Shown one piece after another: positions 35,658-44,963 of a stretch of DNA of 64,000 nucleotides (positions are counted from its first letter, which is position 1; each line of letters opens with the position of its first letter). The notes beneath the pieces were generated by a model that made no database searches, was not told the DNA's origin, and was given only the letters and a program-made list of their open reading frames with translations. This DNA comes from Pseudomonas sp. FP2309 (GTDB taxonomy: Bacteria; Pseudomonadota; Gammaproteobacteria; Pseudomonadales; Pseudomonadaceae). Location: positions 5,285,501 to 5,349,500 of the forward strand of contig NZ_CP117439.1 in NCBI RefSeq assembly GCF_030687575.1, written 5' to 3'. The translations under genes were made by a program, and so were the position numbers.

Positions 35658-37910
35658 CTATTTGCGCAACAGACGCAGGCCATTGAACACCACCAGCAGG
35701 CTCACGCCCATATCGGCGAACACCGCCATCCACATAGTGGCCATGCCCAGGAAAGTGACCGCCAGGAAGATCGCCTTGATCACCAACGCCAGGGCGATGT
35801 TCTGCTTGAGGATACTCGACGTTTGTCGCGACAGCCGAATGAAAGCCGGGATCTTGCGCAAATCATCGTCCATCAGCGCCACGTCGGCGGTTTCGATGGC
35901 CGTGTCCGTGCCCGCCGCTGCCATGGCAAAGCCGATCTCGGCGCGGGCCAGGGCTGGCGCGTCGTTGATACCGTCGCCAACCATGCCCACGCGGTGGCCC
36001 TGGCTGTAAAGGGCTTCAATGGCATGCAGTTTGTCGGTGGGCAGCAGGTCACCCTGGGCCTGATCGATGCCGACCTGGGCCGCAATCGCCTTGGCGGTGT
36101 GGGTGTTGTCGCCCGTGAGCATCAGGGTCTTGATGCCCAGTTCGTGCAACTGCCGGATGGCTTCGCGGCTGCTGTCCTTGACCGTGTCGGCCACGGCAAA
36201 CAGGGCAAGGGGGCCGGACTTGTCGAGCAACAGCACCACGGACTTGCCTTGTTTCTCCAGGGCGAAGAGTTTTTCTTCCAGCTCCGGCGAGCAGAGGCCA
36301 AGGTCTTCTACCAGGCGATGGTTGCCCAGGTGATAGGTTTGGCCCTCAATGTCACCGCGCACACCGCGACCGGCCAGGGCTGCGAAGTTATCCACAACGT
36401 GGTTCGACAGGTTTTTATCCACAGCCGCGTTGGCGATCGCCATCGACACCGGGTGGTCAGAGCGCCGGGCCAAACTGGCGGCCAGGGCTGGCGCGCTGGA
36501 CTCCACATTCGGGAACAGCGCCAGGTAATCGGTTTGCACCGGCTTGCCGTGGGTGATGGTGCCGGTCTTGTCCAGCGCCAGGTAGTCGAGTTTGTACCCG
36601 CCCTCCAGGTACACACCGCCCTTGATCAGGATGCCTTTACGCGCGGCAGCCGCCAGGCCGCTGACGATGGTCACCGGGGTGGAGATCACCAGCGCGCATG
36701 GGCAGGCGACCACCAGCAATACCAGGGCACGGTAGATCCAGTCGAACCACACGCCGGCCATAAACAGCGGTGGAATGACGGCCACACCCAGGGCAAACAG
36801 GAAAACGGCCGGGGTGTAGACCTTGGAGAAGCTGTCGACAAAGCGCTGAGTCGGTGCGCGCGCGCCCTGGGCCTGCTCCACCGCGTGAATGATCCGCGCC
36901 AGGGTCGAGTTATTGGCCGCTGCCGTCACGGCGTACTCCAGCGAACCGGCCTGGTTGATGGTGCCGGCGAAGACCTTGTCGCCCACGGTCTTTTCAATCG
37001 GCAGGCTTTCACCGGTGATCGGCGCCTGGTCGATGGTGGACTGGCCGGCAGTGACTTCGCCGTCCAGGCCAATCCGCTCACCGGGCTTAACCCGAACGAT
37101 AGCACCCAGTTCGATGCTTTTGACTTCCTGTTCCGCCCAACTGCCGTCGACCTGCCGTACGGTGGCCTGTTCCGGGGTCATCTGCATCAAGCCACTGATG
37201 GCATTGCGCGCACGGTCCAGGGACTTGGCTTCGATCAACTCGGCAACGGTGAACAGGAACATCACCATGGCGGCTTCCGGCCATTGGCCGATCAGGATCG
37301 CGCCGGTGACGGCTATGCTCATCAGCGCGTTGATGTTCAGGTTGAGGTTCTTCAGGGCAATCCAGCCCTTTTTATAGGTGGTGAGGCCACCGCTGAGGAT
37401 CGACACCAGCGCCACGATGGCGATCACCCAGGTAGGTGCAGCATCCGTGAAGTGCAGCACTTCAGCGCCCAACGCACCAAAGCCGGACAGCGCCAGCGGC
37501 CACCAGTGCTTCTTGGCCGGCGGTTCGGCGGCCGGTGTGCCTTCTTCGATCGGGTCGGCCTGCATGCCCAGTGATTTGATCGCGTCGATGATCGGTGCCG
37601 TGCTCGGCAGGTCATGGGTAACGCCGAGGATGCGGTTGATCAGGTTGAATTCCAGCTGCTGCACACCGGCGAGCTTGCCCAGTTTGTTCTGGATCAGCGT
37701 CTGCTCGGTGGGACAGTCCATCGCCTCGATGCGGAAAGTGCTCAGGCGCGAGCCCGCGGTGGGCGCTTCGCTCAGTTGCACCAGAGCCGGTGCCGGCGCG
37801 CCGGAACAACAGGAGCCGCCATGGTCGTGGTCGTGGACCGGCGTGAGTTTCCTGGGGCCGTGATCGTGATCATGGTCATGTTTGTGCGGGGTGTGGAGGG
37901 AATCGCTCAT
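35658..37910 (-). CDS. cadA: Heavy-metal (Cd/Zn/Pb) translocating P-type ATPase
   Basis: A P1B-type ATPase of 750 residues that exports Cd(II), Zn(II) and possibly Pb(II). The N-terminus is rich in His and Asp (HKHDHDHDHG and VHDHDHGG, with CC after it) and leads to a heavy-metal-associated domain whose motif is MDCPTEQ. The membrane CPC motif is VACPCALVIS, the phosphorylation site DKTGTITHG, and the hinge GDGINDAPALARA. It is divergent from cadR across a 84-bp gap containing a MerR-type promoter/operator. Confidence 0.93.
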   Translation of the reverse strand: MSDSLHTPHKHDHDHDHGPRKLTPVHDHDHGGSCCSGAPAPALVQLSEAPTAGSRLSTFRIEAMDCPTEQTLIQNKLGKLAGVQQLEFNLINRILGVTHDLPSTAPIIDAIKSLGMQADPIEEGTPAAEPPAKKHWWPLALSGFGALGAEVLHFTDAAPTWVIAIVALVSILSGGLTTYKKGWIALKNLNLNINALMSIAVTGAILIGQWPEAAMVMFLFTVAELIEAKSLDRARNAISGLMQMTPEQATVRQVDGSWAEQEVKSIELGAIVRVKPGERIGLDGEVTAGQSTIDQAPITGESLPIEKTVGDKVFAGTINQAGSLEYAVTAAANNSTLARIIHAVEQAQGARAPTQRFVDSFSKVYTPAVFLFALGVAVIPPLFMAGVWFDWIYRALVLLVVACPCALVISTPVTIVSGLAAAARKGILIKGGVYLEGGYKLDYLALDKTGTITHGKPVQTDYLALFPNVESSAPALAASLARRSDHPVSMAIANAAVDKNLSNHVVDNFAALAGRGVRGDIEGQTYHLGNHRLVEDLGLCSPELEEKLFALEKQGKSVVLLLDKSGPLALFAVADTVKDSSREAIRQLHELGIKTLMLTGDNTHTAKAIAAQVGIDQAQGDLLPTDKLHAIEALYSQGHRVGMVGDGINDAPALARAEIGFAMAAAGTDTAIETADVALMDDDLRKIPAFIRLSRQTSSILKQNIALALVIKAIFLAVTFLGMATMWMAVFADMGVSLLVVFNGLRLLRK

Positions 37911-37940
37911 TCTGTCGCGTCCGTAAGGTGCCTGTTGCCA

Positions 37941-37971
37941 AGTAAAGACCCTGTAGCCACTATAGGGTCAA
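37941..37971 (-). promoter_or_regulatory. cadA promoter with CadR operator (19-bp spacer, MerR type)
   Basis: On the minus strand the -35 is TTGACC (37971-37966) and the -10 is TTTACT (37946-37941), separated by 19 bp as expected for MerR-family activated promoters. The spacer region holds the dyad ACCCTATAG-tgg-CTACAGGGT, which is, from memory, the same core as the known CadR operator of P. putida. Binding of CadR with metal would untwist the spacer and activate cadA. Confidence 0.85.
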
Positions 37972-37994
37972 GCACCCATTTGGAGATTGCTGCG

Positions 37995-38444
37995 ATGAAG
38001 ATCGGCGAACTGGCCAAACTGACCGACTGTCAGGTGGAAACCATCCGTTATTACGAGAAAGAAGGCCTGTTGCCGCCCCCGGCGCGCACGGACGCCAACT
38101 ACCGCGTGTACACCCAGGCGCACACCGAGCGCCTGATCTTTATCCGCAATTGCCGCAGCCTCGACATGACCCTGGAAGAAATCCGCAGCCTGCTCAGCCT
38201 GCGCGACAGCCCGCAGGACCAGTGCGAAAGCGTGAATGCCTTGATCGATGAGCATATCCACCATGTGAAAGCGCGGATCGATGGGCTGTTGGCGTTGCAG
38301 GACCAGTTGCTGGATCTGCGCCAACGCTGCGGCAGTGGGCCGGACCTTGATCAGTGCGGGATTTTGCAGCGGCTGGAAGTCAGCGGCAGTGTGCAGGCCA
38401 GCGAGGCTGAGCCTTCGCATGTAGGCAGAAGCCACGGCCATTGA
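37995..38444 (+). CDS. cadR: MerR-family metal-responsive regulator CadR
   Basis: A 149-residue MerR regulator. The DNA-binding part (1-70) opens MKIGELAKLTDC and contains ETIRYYEKEGLLPPPAR. Metal ligands typical of the CadR/PbrR branch are Cys77, Cys112 and Cys121. The C-terminal tail ends SHVGRSHGH, the second metal site in CadR. The spacing between the last two cysteines is C-x8-C, while the P. putida CadR I recall has C-x6-C; the longer spacing is like PbrR. It is divergent from cadA. Confidence 0.9.
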   Translation: MKIGELAKLTDCQVETIRYYEKEGLLPPPARTDANYRVYTQAHTERLIFIRNCRSLDMTLEEIRSLLSLRDSPQDQCESVNALIDEHIHHVKARIDGLLALQDQLLDLRQRCGSGPDLDQCGILQRLEVSGSVQASEAEPSHVGRSHGH

Positions 38445-38460
38445 GTCAGCCGGGTTCAGA

Positions 38461-38491
38461 AATGTGGGAAGCGGCTCGCCCTTCCCACATT
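38461..38491. terminator. Bidirectional hairpin between cadR and thyA
   Basis: AATGTGGGAAG-cggctcgcc-CTTCCCACATT gives an 11-bp stem between two convergent genes. It lacks a long T-run but is well placed to end both transcripts. The GTGGGA arm is shared with several other intergenic hairpins in the window. Confidence 0.65.
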
Positions 38492-38507
38492 CAGCTCGAG
38501 GCAGCCT

Positions 38508-39341
38508 TTAAATGGCTACATCGGCCTTGATGCTTGGGTCGGCGTCGTAACCGACGATCTCGAAATCTTCGAACCGGTAGTCGTAGATCGACGCAGGCTT
38601 ACGCTTGATCACCAGTTCCGGCAGCTTCTTCGGCGTACGCGCCAGCTGGGTCCGGATCTGTTCCATATGGTTGCTGTAGGCGTGGGTGTCGCCGGTGGTG
38701 ACGATGATCTCGTGAGGGATCAGGTCGCACTGCTGGGCCAGCATATGGGTGAGCAGCGCCAGGGCGGCGGTGTTGTAGGGCAGGCCGAGGAATACATCGG
38801 AGCTGCGGATATACAACTGCATCGATAAATGGCCGTCATGCACGAATGCCTGGTACAGCAAGTGGCACGGTGGCAGGGCTTGCTTGCCGTTGCGCGCGTT
38901 TTCCTGGGGGCTCTTGGTTTCGTCCGGCAGGTACTCGACGTTCCAGCCGTGGAACAGGATGCGACGGCTGTTGGGGTTGGTCTTCAGCGTCTCGACCATG
39001 TAGTCGATCTGGTTGATCTTGCCGCCGTCCTTGGTCGGCCAGGCCGTCCACTGCTCGCCGTACACCGGGCCCAGGTCACCGTCTTCGGTGGCCCATTCGT
39101 CCCAGATTCTTACGCCGTTCTCGTTGAGCCACTTGATGTTGGTATTGCCGCTTAACATCCAGATCAGCTCGTTGGCGATGCTTTTGAAGTGAAGCTTCTT
39201 GGTGGTCAGCAGCGGGAAGCCATCGGCCAGGTTATGCCGGTACTGACGGGCGAACACGGCCTTGGTGCCGGTGCCGGTGCGATCGCCCTTGGTCAGGCCA
39301 TTGGTCACGACGTCGTTCAGTAGTTCGAGATATTGCTTCAT
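38508..39341 (-). CDS. thyA: Thymidylate synthase
   Basis: Makes dTMP from dUMP using methylenetetrahydrofolate. It has 277 residues and the catalytic Cys159 in LPPCHLLYQ. Other conserved parts are [10 protein letters not shown] near the start and [11 protein letters not shown] near the end. It follows lgt on the minus strand with a 52-bp gap, the usual lgt-thyA order. Confidence 0.98.
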   Translation of the reverse strand: MKQYLELLNDVVTNGLTKGDRTGTGTKAVFARQYRHNLADGFPLLTTKKLHFKSIANELIWMLSGNTNIKWLNENGVRIWDEWATEDGDLGPVYGEQWTAWPTKDGGKINQIDYMVETLKTNPNSRRILFHGWNVEYLPDETKSPQENARNGKQALPPCHLLYQAFVHDGHLSMQLYIRSSDVFLGLPYNTAALALLTHMLAQQCDLIPHEIIVTTGDTHAYSNHMEQIRTQLARTPKKLPELVIKRKPASIYDYRFEDFEIVGYDADPSIKADVAI

Positions 39342-39393
39342 GTCATTACCTGTATCGTTGAAGCCGAGGCCCAGCAGGCCCCGGCATTCGAAT

Positions 39394-40206
39394 TCAAAGC
39401 GCGGTGTGCTTCAGCGGCTGCGGGCGATTGTACGCCCACCACAGCAGCCCCAGGCCGACAAGGATCATCGGGATGCTGAGCACCTGCCCCATGGTCAACC
39501 AGCCCCACGCCAGGTAGCCCAACTGTGCATCCGGCACGCGCACGAACTCGACGATAAAGCGGAAGATCCCGTAGAACAGCGCGAACATGCCGGAAACGGC
39601 CATGGTCGGACGCGGCTTGCGCGAGAAGAGGTAGAGAATCACGAACAACGCCACGCCTTCGAGAGCAAACTGGTACAGCTGCGACGGATGACGCGGCAAT
39701 TGCGCCGGGTCGCTGAACGGCGGGAAGACCATGGCCCATGGCACGTCGGTCGGTTTGCCCCACAATTCGGCATTGATAAAGTTACCAATGCGCCCGGCAC
39801 CCAGGCCGATCGGGACCAGTGGCGCGACAAAGTCCATCAGTTGGAAGAACGACTTGCCGTTGCGCCGGCCAAACCACCAGGCGGCGATCATCACGCCGAT
39901 AAACCCACCGTGGAACGCCATGCCGCCCTTCCACACCTCGAAAATCAGCGTCGGGTTATCGATGTACGCAGGCAGATCGTAAAACAGCACATACCCCAGG
40001 CGCCCGCCGACGATCACCCCCATCGACAGCCAGAACACCATGTCGGAGAGTTTCTCCTTGGTCCAGGTCGGGTCGAAACGGTTCAGGCGTCGGGAGGCCA
40101 GCAGCCAGGCGCCGCCGATGCCGATCAGGTACATCAACCCGTACCAGTGGATTTTCAGCGGACCGATGGCCAGGGCCACCGGGTCGATCTGCGGGTAAGG
40201 CAGCAT
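39394..40206 (-). CDS. lgt: Prolipoprotein diacylglyceryl transferase
   Basis: Transfers diacylglycerol from phosphatidylglycerol to the lipobox Cys of prolipoproteins in the inner membrane. It has 270 residues from ATG 40206, chosen because GAGGAG lies 5 nt upstream and [15 protein letters not shown] is the normal start. About seven membrane segments are seen. The Lgt signature [27 protein letters not shown] region is present ([15 protein letters not shown]), as is HGGFIG. Confidence 0.96.
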   Translation of the reverse strand: MLPYPQIDPVALAIGPLKIHWYGLMYLIGIGGAWLLASRRLNRFDPTWTKEKLSDMVFWLSMGVIVGGRLGYVLFYDLPAYIDNPTLIFEVWKGGMAFHGGFIGVMIAAWWFGRRNGKSFFQLMDFVAPLVPIGLGAGRIGNFINAELWGKPTDVPWAMVFPPFSDPAQLPRHPSQLYQFALEGVALFVILYLFSRKPRPTMAVSGMFALFYGIFRFIVEFVRVPDAQLGYLAWGWLTMGQVLSIPMILVGLGLLWWAYNRPQPLKHTAL

Positions 40207-40271
40207 TGCGACTCCTCGTTCAATCATTCGTGATAGCGCCCGGACCATGCCCGTGCGCGATTAAGCCTGCG

Positions 40272-41054
40272 TTACAACAAAAAGTTTAAGCCGACGCAAA
40301 ACAGCAGAGCAGCGAACAGGCGCTTGAGCAACCGCGGCGACAACCGGTGTGCCAGGCGCGCGCCGAAGCGGGCAAACACCATGCTGGTCAGGGCTATGCC
40401 CAGCAGCGCCGGCAAATACACGAACCCCAGACTATGGGCGGGCAGCAGGGGGTCATGCCAGCCCAGAATCATGAAACTTAACGCACTGGCCAGGGCAATC
40501 GGCAGGCCACAGGCAGACGACGTCGCCACCGCCTGCTGCATCGGCACACTGCGCCAGGTCAAAAAGGGCACCGTCAGCGAGCCGCCGCCGATGCCGAAAA
40601 TCGCCGAGGCCCAGCCAATCACCGTGCCGGCCAGGGTCAGCACGAGCTTGCCCGGCACCATGCGGCTGGCCTTGGGCTTGACCTCCAGAGCCAACTGCAC
40701 AGCGATGATCAATGCGAAAACGCCGATGATCTTTTGCAAGTGAGGGCCGGAAATCGCCTCGGCAGTAAGTGCGCCAAAGCCCGCGCCGATCAGGATGCCC
40801 ACCGTCATCCACACAAAGATCGGCCACCGCACCGCGCCCCGTCGGTGATGCTCGCGCACGGCATTGACCGACGTAAAGATGATGGTCGCCAGGGAGGTGC
40901 CCACCGCCAGATGGGTCAGCACCTGGGGATCGAAACCCTGCAAGGTGAAGCTGAACACCAGCACCGGCACAATAATGATCCCGCCGCCTACGCCAAACAG
41001 CCCGGCGAGCACGCCCGCGCAGGCACCCAGCAGCAAATACAGCACAAATTCCAT
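40272..41054 (-). CDS. TauE/SafE-family sulfite/anion permease
   Basis: A 260-residue membrane protein with about eight helices and the glycine-rich repeats of the TauE/SafE family (LFGVGGGIIIVPVLV in the first half and IFGIGGGSLTVPFL in the second). Such proteins export sulfite or related anions. It lies upstream of lgt on the same strand with a 65-bp gap and may be co-transcribed with lgt-thyA. The substrate cannot be told. Confidence 0.85.
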   Translation of the reverse strand: MEFVLYLLLGACAGVLAGLFGVGGGIIIVPVLVFSFTLQGFDPQVLTHLAVGTSLATIIFTSVNAVREHHRRGAVRWPIFVWMTVGILIGAGFGALTAEAISGPHLQKIIGVFALIIAVQLALEVKPKASRMVPGKLVLTLAGTVIGWASAIFGIGGGSLTVPFLTWRSVPMQQAVATSSACGLPIALASALSFMILGWHDPLLPAHSLGFVYLPALLGIALTSMVFARFGARLAHRLSPRLLKRLFAALLFCVGLNFLL

Positions 41055-41174
41055 GGGAGCCCCCGAAGCAAGTCCGGCATGTTAACGGATGGAAGGCATG
41101 CGACCCAACTGGATACGATGGAACGCCTTTGCTTGAGTCGGTAGAGTGGCAAAAAACACAAAAGGGACGACCTG

Positions 41175-41921
41175 ATGTGCCTGATTGTTTTCGCCTGGCG
41201 ACCGGGCCACGCCCAACCGCTGATCGTCGCGGCCAACCGCGACGAGTTCTACGCACGCCCCAGCCTGCCCTTGGCCCAGTGGGAAGATGCGCCCCATGTC
41301 TATGCCGGCCGCGATCTGGAAGCGGGCGGCACCTGGTTGGGGGTCAATGCCGATGGGCGATTTGCAGCCCTGACCAATATCCGTGATCCGCACCAGCCGC
41401 CGGCACGCAAGTCGCGCGGGGAACTGGTTGCGCGGTTTCTCAGTGGATCGCTGTCCGTTGACGACTATTTGGCCGAAGTTAACGGCCGCTCGATTGAATA
41501 TGCCGGCTTCAACCTGCTGCTGGGAACGCAAGATGAGCTGTGGCACTACAACGCCAACGAGACTGAACCGACACGTTTGAAGGAAGGCGTGTATGGCGTA
41601 TCCAATGCGGGCCTGGATACGCCCTGGCCGAAGCTGGTCAAGGCCAAGGCAGCATTGCGTGAAGGCTTGGATAACCCGCAGCCTGAGGCCTTGCTGGACA
41701 TATTAAGCGATTCGCAGACCGCCCCCTTTGCCGAGTTACCGGATACCGGCGTCGGCCTGGCCACCGAAAGTCTGTTGTCGAGCGTGTTTATCGCCAGCCC
41801 TACTTATGGGACACGAGCCAGTACGGCGCTTATTGTGAATGCCGATGGGACGCGACAGATGGTGGAGCGTAGTTTTGGGCCGATGGGGGGGCGGCTGGGT
41901 GAAGTAGAGCTCAGAATTTAG
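41175..41921 (+). CDS. NRDE family protein (TANGO2 homologue)
   Basis: A 248-residue protein starting MCLIVFAW, with Cys2 as possible N-terminal nucleophile and the naming motif NRDE at residues 21-24 (AANRDEFYARP). Further family motifs are GRDLEAGGTWLGVN and GRFAALTNIRDP. Homologues in animals are TANGO2, linked to metabolic or haem handling, but the bacterial function is not settled. It stands alone between a permease gene and the repeat after ptsP. Confidence 0.85.
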   Translation: MCLIVFAWRPGHAQPLIVAANRDEFYARPSLPLAQWEDAPHVYAGRDLEAGGTWLGVNADGRFAALTNIRDPHQPPARKSRGELVARFLSGSLSVDDYLAEVNGRSIEYAGFNLLLGTQDELWHYNANETEPTRLKEGVYGVSNAGLDTPWPKLVKAKAALREGLDNPQPEALLDILSDSQTAPFAELPDTGVGLATESLLSSVFIASPTYGTRASTALIVNADGTRQMVERSFGPMGGRLGEVELRI

Positions 41922-41925
41922 CGGC

Positions 41926-42036
41926 ATGATCGCCCCACTCTGCGTGGGAATGCCTCTTGTGACGCTCTGCGTCACGCTTTAAAGGCGAACGCAGAGCGCC
42001 CGGTGCTGCATTCCCACGCAGAGCGTGGGAACGATC
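41926..42036. repeat. Long imperfect inverted repeat (about 110 bp) abutting the ptsP stop
   Basis: The left arm (GATCGCCCCAC then TCTGCGTGGGAATGC, 41928-41953) pairs with the right arm (GCATTCCCACGCAGAGC then GTGGGAACGATC, 42008-42036). Inner hairpins TGACGC-tct-GCGTCA and repeated GCAGAGCG motifs lie between. There is no ORF. This looks like a non-autonomous palindromic element (MITE-like). It ends 2 bp before the ptsP stop codon and could end transcription from both sides. Confidence 0.7.
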
Positions 42037-42038
42037 GG

Positions 42039-44318
42039 TTACAAGGTTTTGGCGGAAGCCGGGTTAATCATGCGTGTCAGCCCCAGGTTCTTCAGCGCCA
42101 GTTGCAGCGAGCTGTGGATAACTTGCGGGTTGTCGATGGTCATCAACTCGGCCAGCAGGTCCTTGGCCATGCTCAGTTCAACCTGGCGCAGCATCCACTT
42201 CACCTTTGGCAAGTTGGTGGCGTTCATCGACAGGCTGTCAAAGCCCATCGCCATCAACAGCACCGCCGCAGCCGGGTCGCCGGCCATCTCACCGCAGATA
42301 CTCACCGGCTTGCCCTCGGCGTGGGCGTCGCGCACGACGTGTTGCAGCGCTTGCAGCACCGCCGGGTGCAGGTAGTCGTAGAGGTCGGCCACCCGTGGGT
42401 TGTTACGGTCCACGGCCAGCAGGTATTGGGTCAGGTCGTTGGAGCCCACCGACAGGAAGTCCACTTGCCGCGCCAGCTCTTTGGCCTGGTACACCGCCGC
42501 CGGGATTTCGATCATCACGCCAATCGGCGGCATCGGTACGTCGGCACCTTCGTCGCGCACTTCGCCCCAGGCGCGGTGGATCAGGTGCAGGGCTTCTTCC
42601 AACTCATGGGTGCCGGAGATCATCGGCAGCAGGATGCGCAGGTTGTTCAGGCCTTCGCTGGCCTTGAGCATGGCGCGGGTCTGTACAAGGAAAATTTCAG
42701 GGTGGTCGAGGGTCACGCGGATACCGCGCCAGCCAAGGAAGGGGTTGTCTTCCTTGATCGGGAAATACGACAGTGACTTGTCGCCGCCGATGTCCAGGCT
42801 GCGCATGGTCACCGGCAACGGGTGGAAGGCCTGCAGTTGCTCGCGATAAATCGCCAGCTGCTCCTTCTCGCTCGGGAAACGCTGGTTGATCATGAACGGC
42901 ACTTCGGTGCGGTACAGCCCCACCCCTTCGGCGCCACGCTGTTGCGCGCGGGCAACGTCGGCCAGCAGGCCAGTGTTGACCAGCAGTGGTACACGATGGC
43001 CGTCGGTGGTCACGCACGGCAGTTCGCGCAACGAATCGAGGCCCAGCGCCAGTTGTTTCTCTTCTTCAACCACTTCGGCGTATTGCTTGCGCAGCACGTC
43101 GCTGGGGTTGGTAAAGACTTCACCGCGATGGCCGTCGACGATCATGTCGATGCCGTCGACCTTGGAATACGGCAGATCTACCAGCCCCATCACCGTCGGA
43201 ATCCCCATGGCCCGGGCCAGGATCGCAACGTGGGAGTTACCCGAGCCCAATACCGACACCAGACCCACCAGCTTGCCTTCGGGCACTTCGCCGAGCATGG
43301 TGGCCGTCAGTTCTTCACTGATCAGGATGGTGTTGTCGGGGTAGACCAGGTTGGTGGTGCGATCTTCCTGCAGATAGGCCAACAGACGGCGACCGAGGTC
43401 GCGCACATCCGAGGCACGTTCGCGCAGGTAGGCGTCATCCATCAATTCGAAACGGTTGACGTGATCGGTAACCACCTGGCGCAGTGCGCCCTGGGCCCAC
43501 TGGCCGGTCTTGATCACGGTTTTGACTTCGTTGCCCAGCGACGCGTCGTCGAGCATCATCTGGTACACATCAAACAACGCACGCTCTTCGGGGCGCAGTT
43601 GGGTGGCCAGTTTTGTCGACAGATTGCGCATGTCGGCGCGCACGCCTTCGAGGGCCGTCTTGAACAGTTTGATTTCGGCGTCGATGTCGTCGATGGACTT
43701 GTCCGGCACCACATCGAGGTCGGCCGGCGGCAACATGACCACGGCCGTACCGACGGCGGCACCCGGCGAGCCCGGCACACCGACGAACTTCGCTTCCTGG
43801 ATACCCTTGCCCTGACGGCCCAGACCCCGAATCGAACCCGTGGCTTCGGCGTGGGCGATAACCCCGGCGAGCTGCGCGCTCATGGTCACGAGGAAGGCTT
43901 CTTCACCTTCATCGAACTGGCGGCGTTCTTTCTGCTGGATGACCAACACGCCGACGACGCGGCGGTGGTGAATGATCGGTGCGCCGAGGAACGACGCATA
44001 GCGCTCTTCGCCGGTTTCGGCAAAGTAGCGGTAACGCGGGTGATCGGCCGCGTTTTCAAGGTTCAAGGGTTCTTCACGCGTCCCCACCAGGCCAACCAGA
44101 CCTTCATTGGGCGCCATGCTGACCTTGCCGATGGAGCGCTTGTTCAAGCCCTCCGTGGCCATCAGCACAAAACGGTTGGTCTCTGGGTCCAGCAGGTAAA
44201 CCGAGCAGACCTGGCTGCCCATGGCTTCCTTGACGCGCAACACAATAATCCCCAACGCCGCCTTGAGATCCTTGGCGGAGTTAACTTCCTGGACGATCTT
44301 GCGCAGCGTATTGAGCAT
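42039..44318 (-). CDS. ptsP: Phosphoenolpyruvate-protein phosphotransferase PtsP (EI-Ntr)
   Basis: First enzyme of the nitrogen phosphotransferase system; it takes phosphate from PEP and passes it to PtsO. At 759 residues it has an N-terminal GAF domain (about 17-155), then the PEP-utilising N domain, the phospho-His domain with GSGNSHVAILARAMG (His363), and the C-terminal TIM-barrel PEP-binding domain (VGLYRTEVPFM and FLSVGSNDLTQYLLAVDRNN). It lies 22 bp downstream of rppH in one operon. Confidence 0.96.
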   Translation of the reverse strand: MLNTLRKIVQEVNSAKDLKAALGIIVLRVKEAMGSQVCSVYLLDPETNRFVLMATEGLNKRSIGKVSMAPNEGLVGLVGTREEPLNLENAADHPRYRYFAETGEERYASFLGAPIIHHRRVVGVLVIQQKERRQFDEGEEAFLVTMSAQLAGVIAHAEATGSIRGLGRQGKGIQEAKFVGVPGSPGAAVGTAVVMLPPADLDVVPDKSIDDIDAEIKLFKTALEGVRADMRNLSTKLATQLRPEERALFDVYQMMLDDASLGNEVKTVIKTGQWAQGALRQVVTDHVNRFELMDDAYLRERASDVRDLGRRLLAYLQEDRTTNLVYPDNTILISEELTATMLGEVPEGKLVGLVSVLGSGNSHVAILARAMGIPTVMGLVDLPYSKVDGIDMIVDGHRGEVFTNPSDVLRKQYAEVVEEEKQLALGLDSLRELPCVTTDGHRVPLLVNTGLLADVARAQQRGAEGVGLYRTEVPFMINQRFPSEKEQLAIYREQLQAFHPLPVTMRSLDIGGDKSLSYFPIKEDNPFLGWRGIRVTLDHPEIFLVQTRAMLKASEGLNNLRILLPMISGTHELEEALHLIHRAWGEVRDEGADVPMPPIGVMIEIPAAVYQAKELARQVDFLSVGSNDLTQYLLAVDRNNPRVADLYDYLHPAVLQALQHVVRDAHAEGKPVSICGEMAGDPAAAVLLMAMGFDSLSMNATNLPKVKWMLRQVELSMAKDLLAELMTIDNPQVIHSSLQLALKNLGLTRMINPASAKTL

Positions 44319-44340
44319 GGCTCGGGGTCGAACTCCGTCG

Positions 44341-44820
44341 TCAGTCGCGCGCTAAAAGGCGCGGGGCAAGCTCTTTGAGAGCGCGACGATAAACTTCGCG
44401 CTTGAATGTCACCACCTGGCCCAACGGGTACCAATAGCTGACCCAACGCCAGCCATCGAACTCCGGTTTACCGGTCAAATCCATCCGCACCCGCTGCTCG
44501 TTAGAGATCAGGCGCAGGAGAAACCATTTCTGCTTCTGGCCGATGCACAGCGGTTGGCTGTGGGTACGCACCAGGCGTTGCGGCAAACGATAGCGCAACC
44601 AGCCACGGGTACAGGCCAGAATTTGCACATCTTCACGCTCAAGGCCGACTTCTTCATTCAACTCACGGTACAAGGCGTCTTCAGGGGTTTCGTCGGGGTT
44701 GATTCCACCTTGAGGAAACTGCCAGGCATCTTGGTTGATTCGGCGAGCCCATAGCACCTGTCCGGCATCATTCGTAAGAATGATCCCGACATTAGGACGG
44801 AAACCATCGGGGTCGATCAC
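44341..44820 (-). CDS. rppH: RNA pyrophosphohydrolase
   Basis: Nudix enzyme that removes pyrophosphate from the 5' end of mRNA and so starts decay. The GTG start at 44820 gives the normal 159-residue protein, [15 protein letters not shown], with GAGG upstream; an in-frame ATG at 44880 would add 20 residues not found in the family. The Nudix box is [20 protein letters not shown] followed by VGL. It is the first gene of rppH-ptsP. Confidence 0.95.
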   Translation of the reverse strand: MIDPDGFRPNVGIILTNDAGQVLWARRINQDAWQFPQGGINPDETPEDALYRELNEEVGLEREDVQILACTRGWLRYRLPQRLVRTHSQPLCIGQKQKWFLLRLISNEQRVRMDLTGKPEFDGWRWVSYWYPLGQVVTFKREVYRRALKELAPRLLARD

Positions 44821-44963
44821 GGCAACAACCTCGCAAACGCATGTCGCCGCATTGTTCCACAAAGCTTGCGCAAGCGGCAACGAGGCTTCTTAGCTTATGT
44901 GCACTCTTGTGAAAAGACCGTATTCTGGACGCCTTTTTACAGACTTTTCAGCGAGTAACTGCA

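Noticed and set aside
42822..44378. A 518-codon plus-strand frame opposite ptsP
   Set aside because: Shadow of the ptsP reading frame; composition is typical of an antisense frame and no domain is seen.
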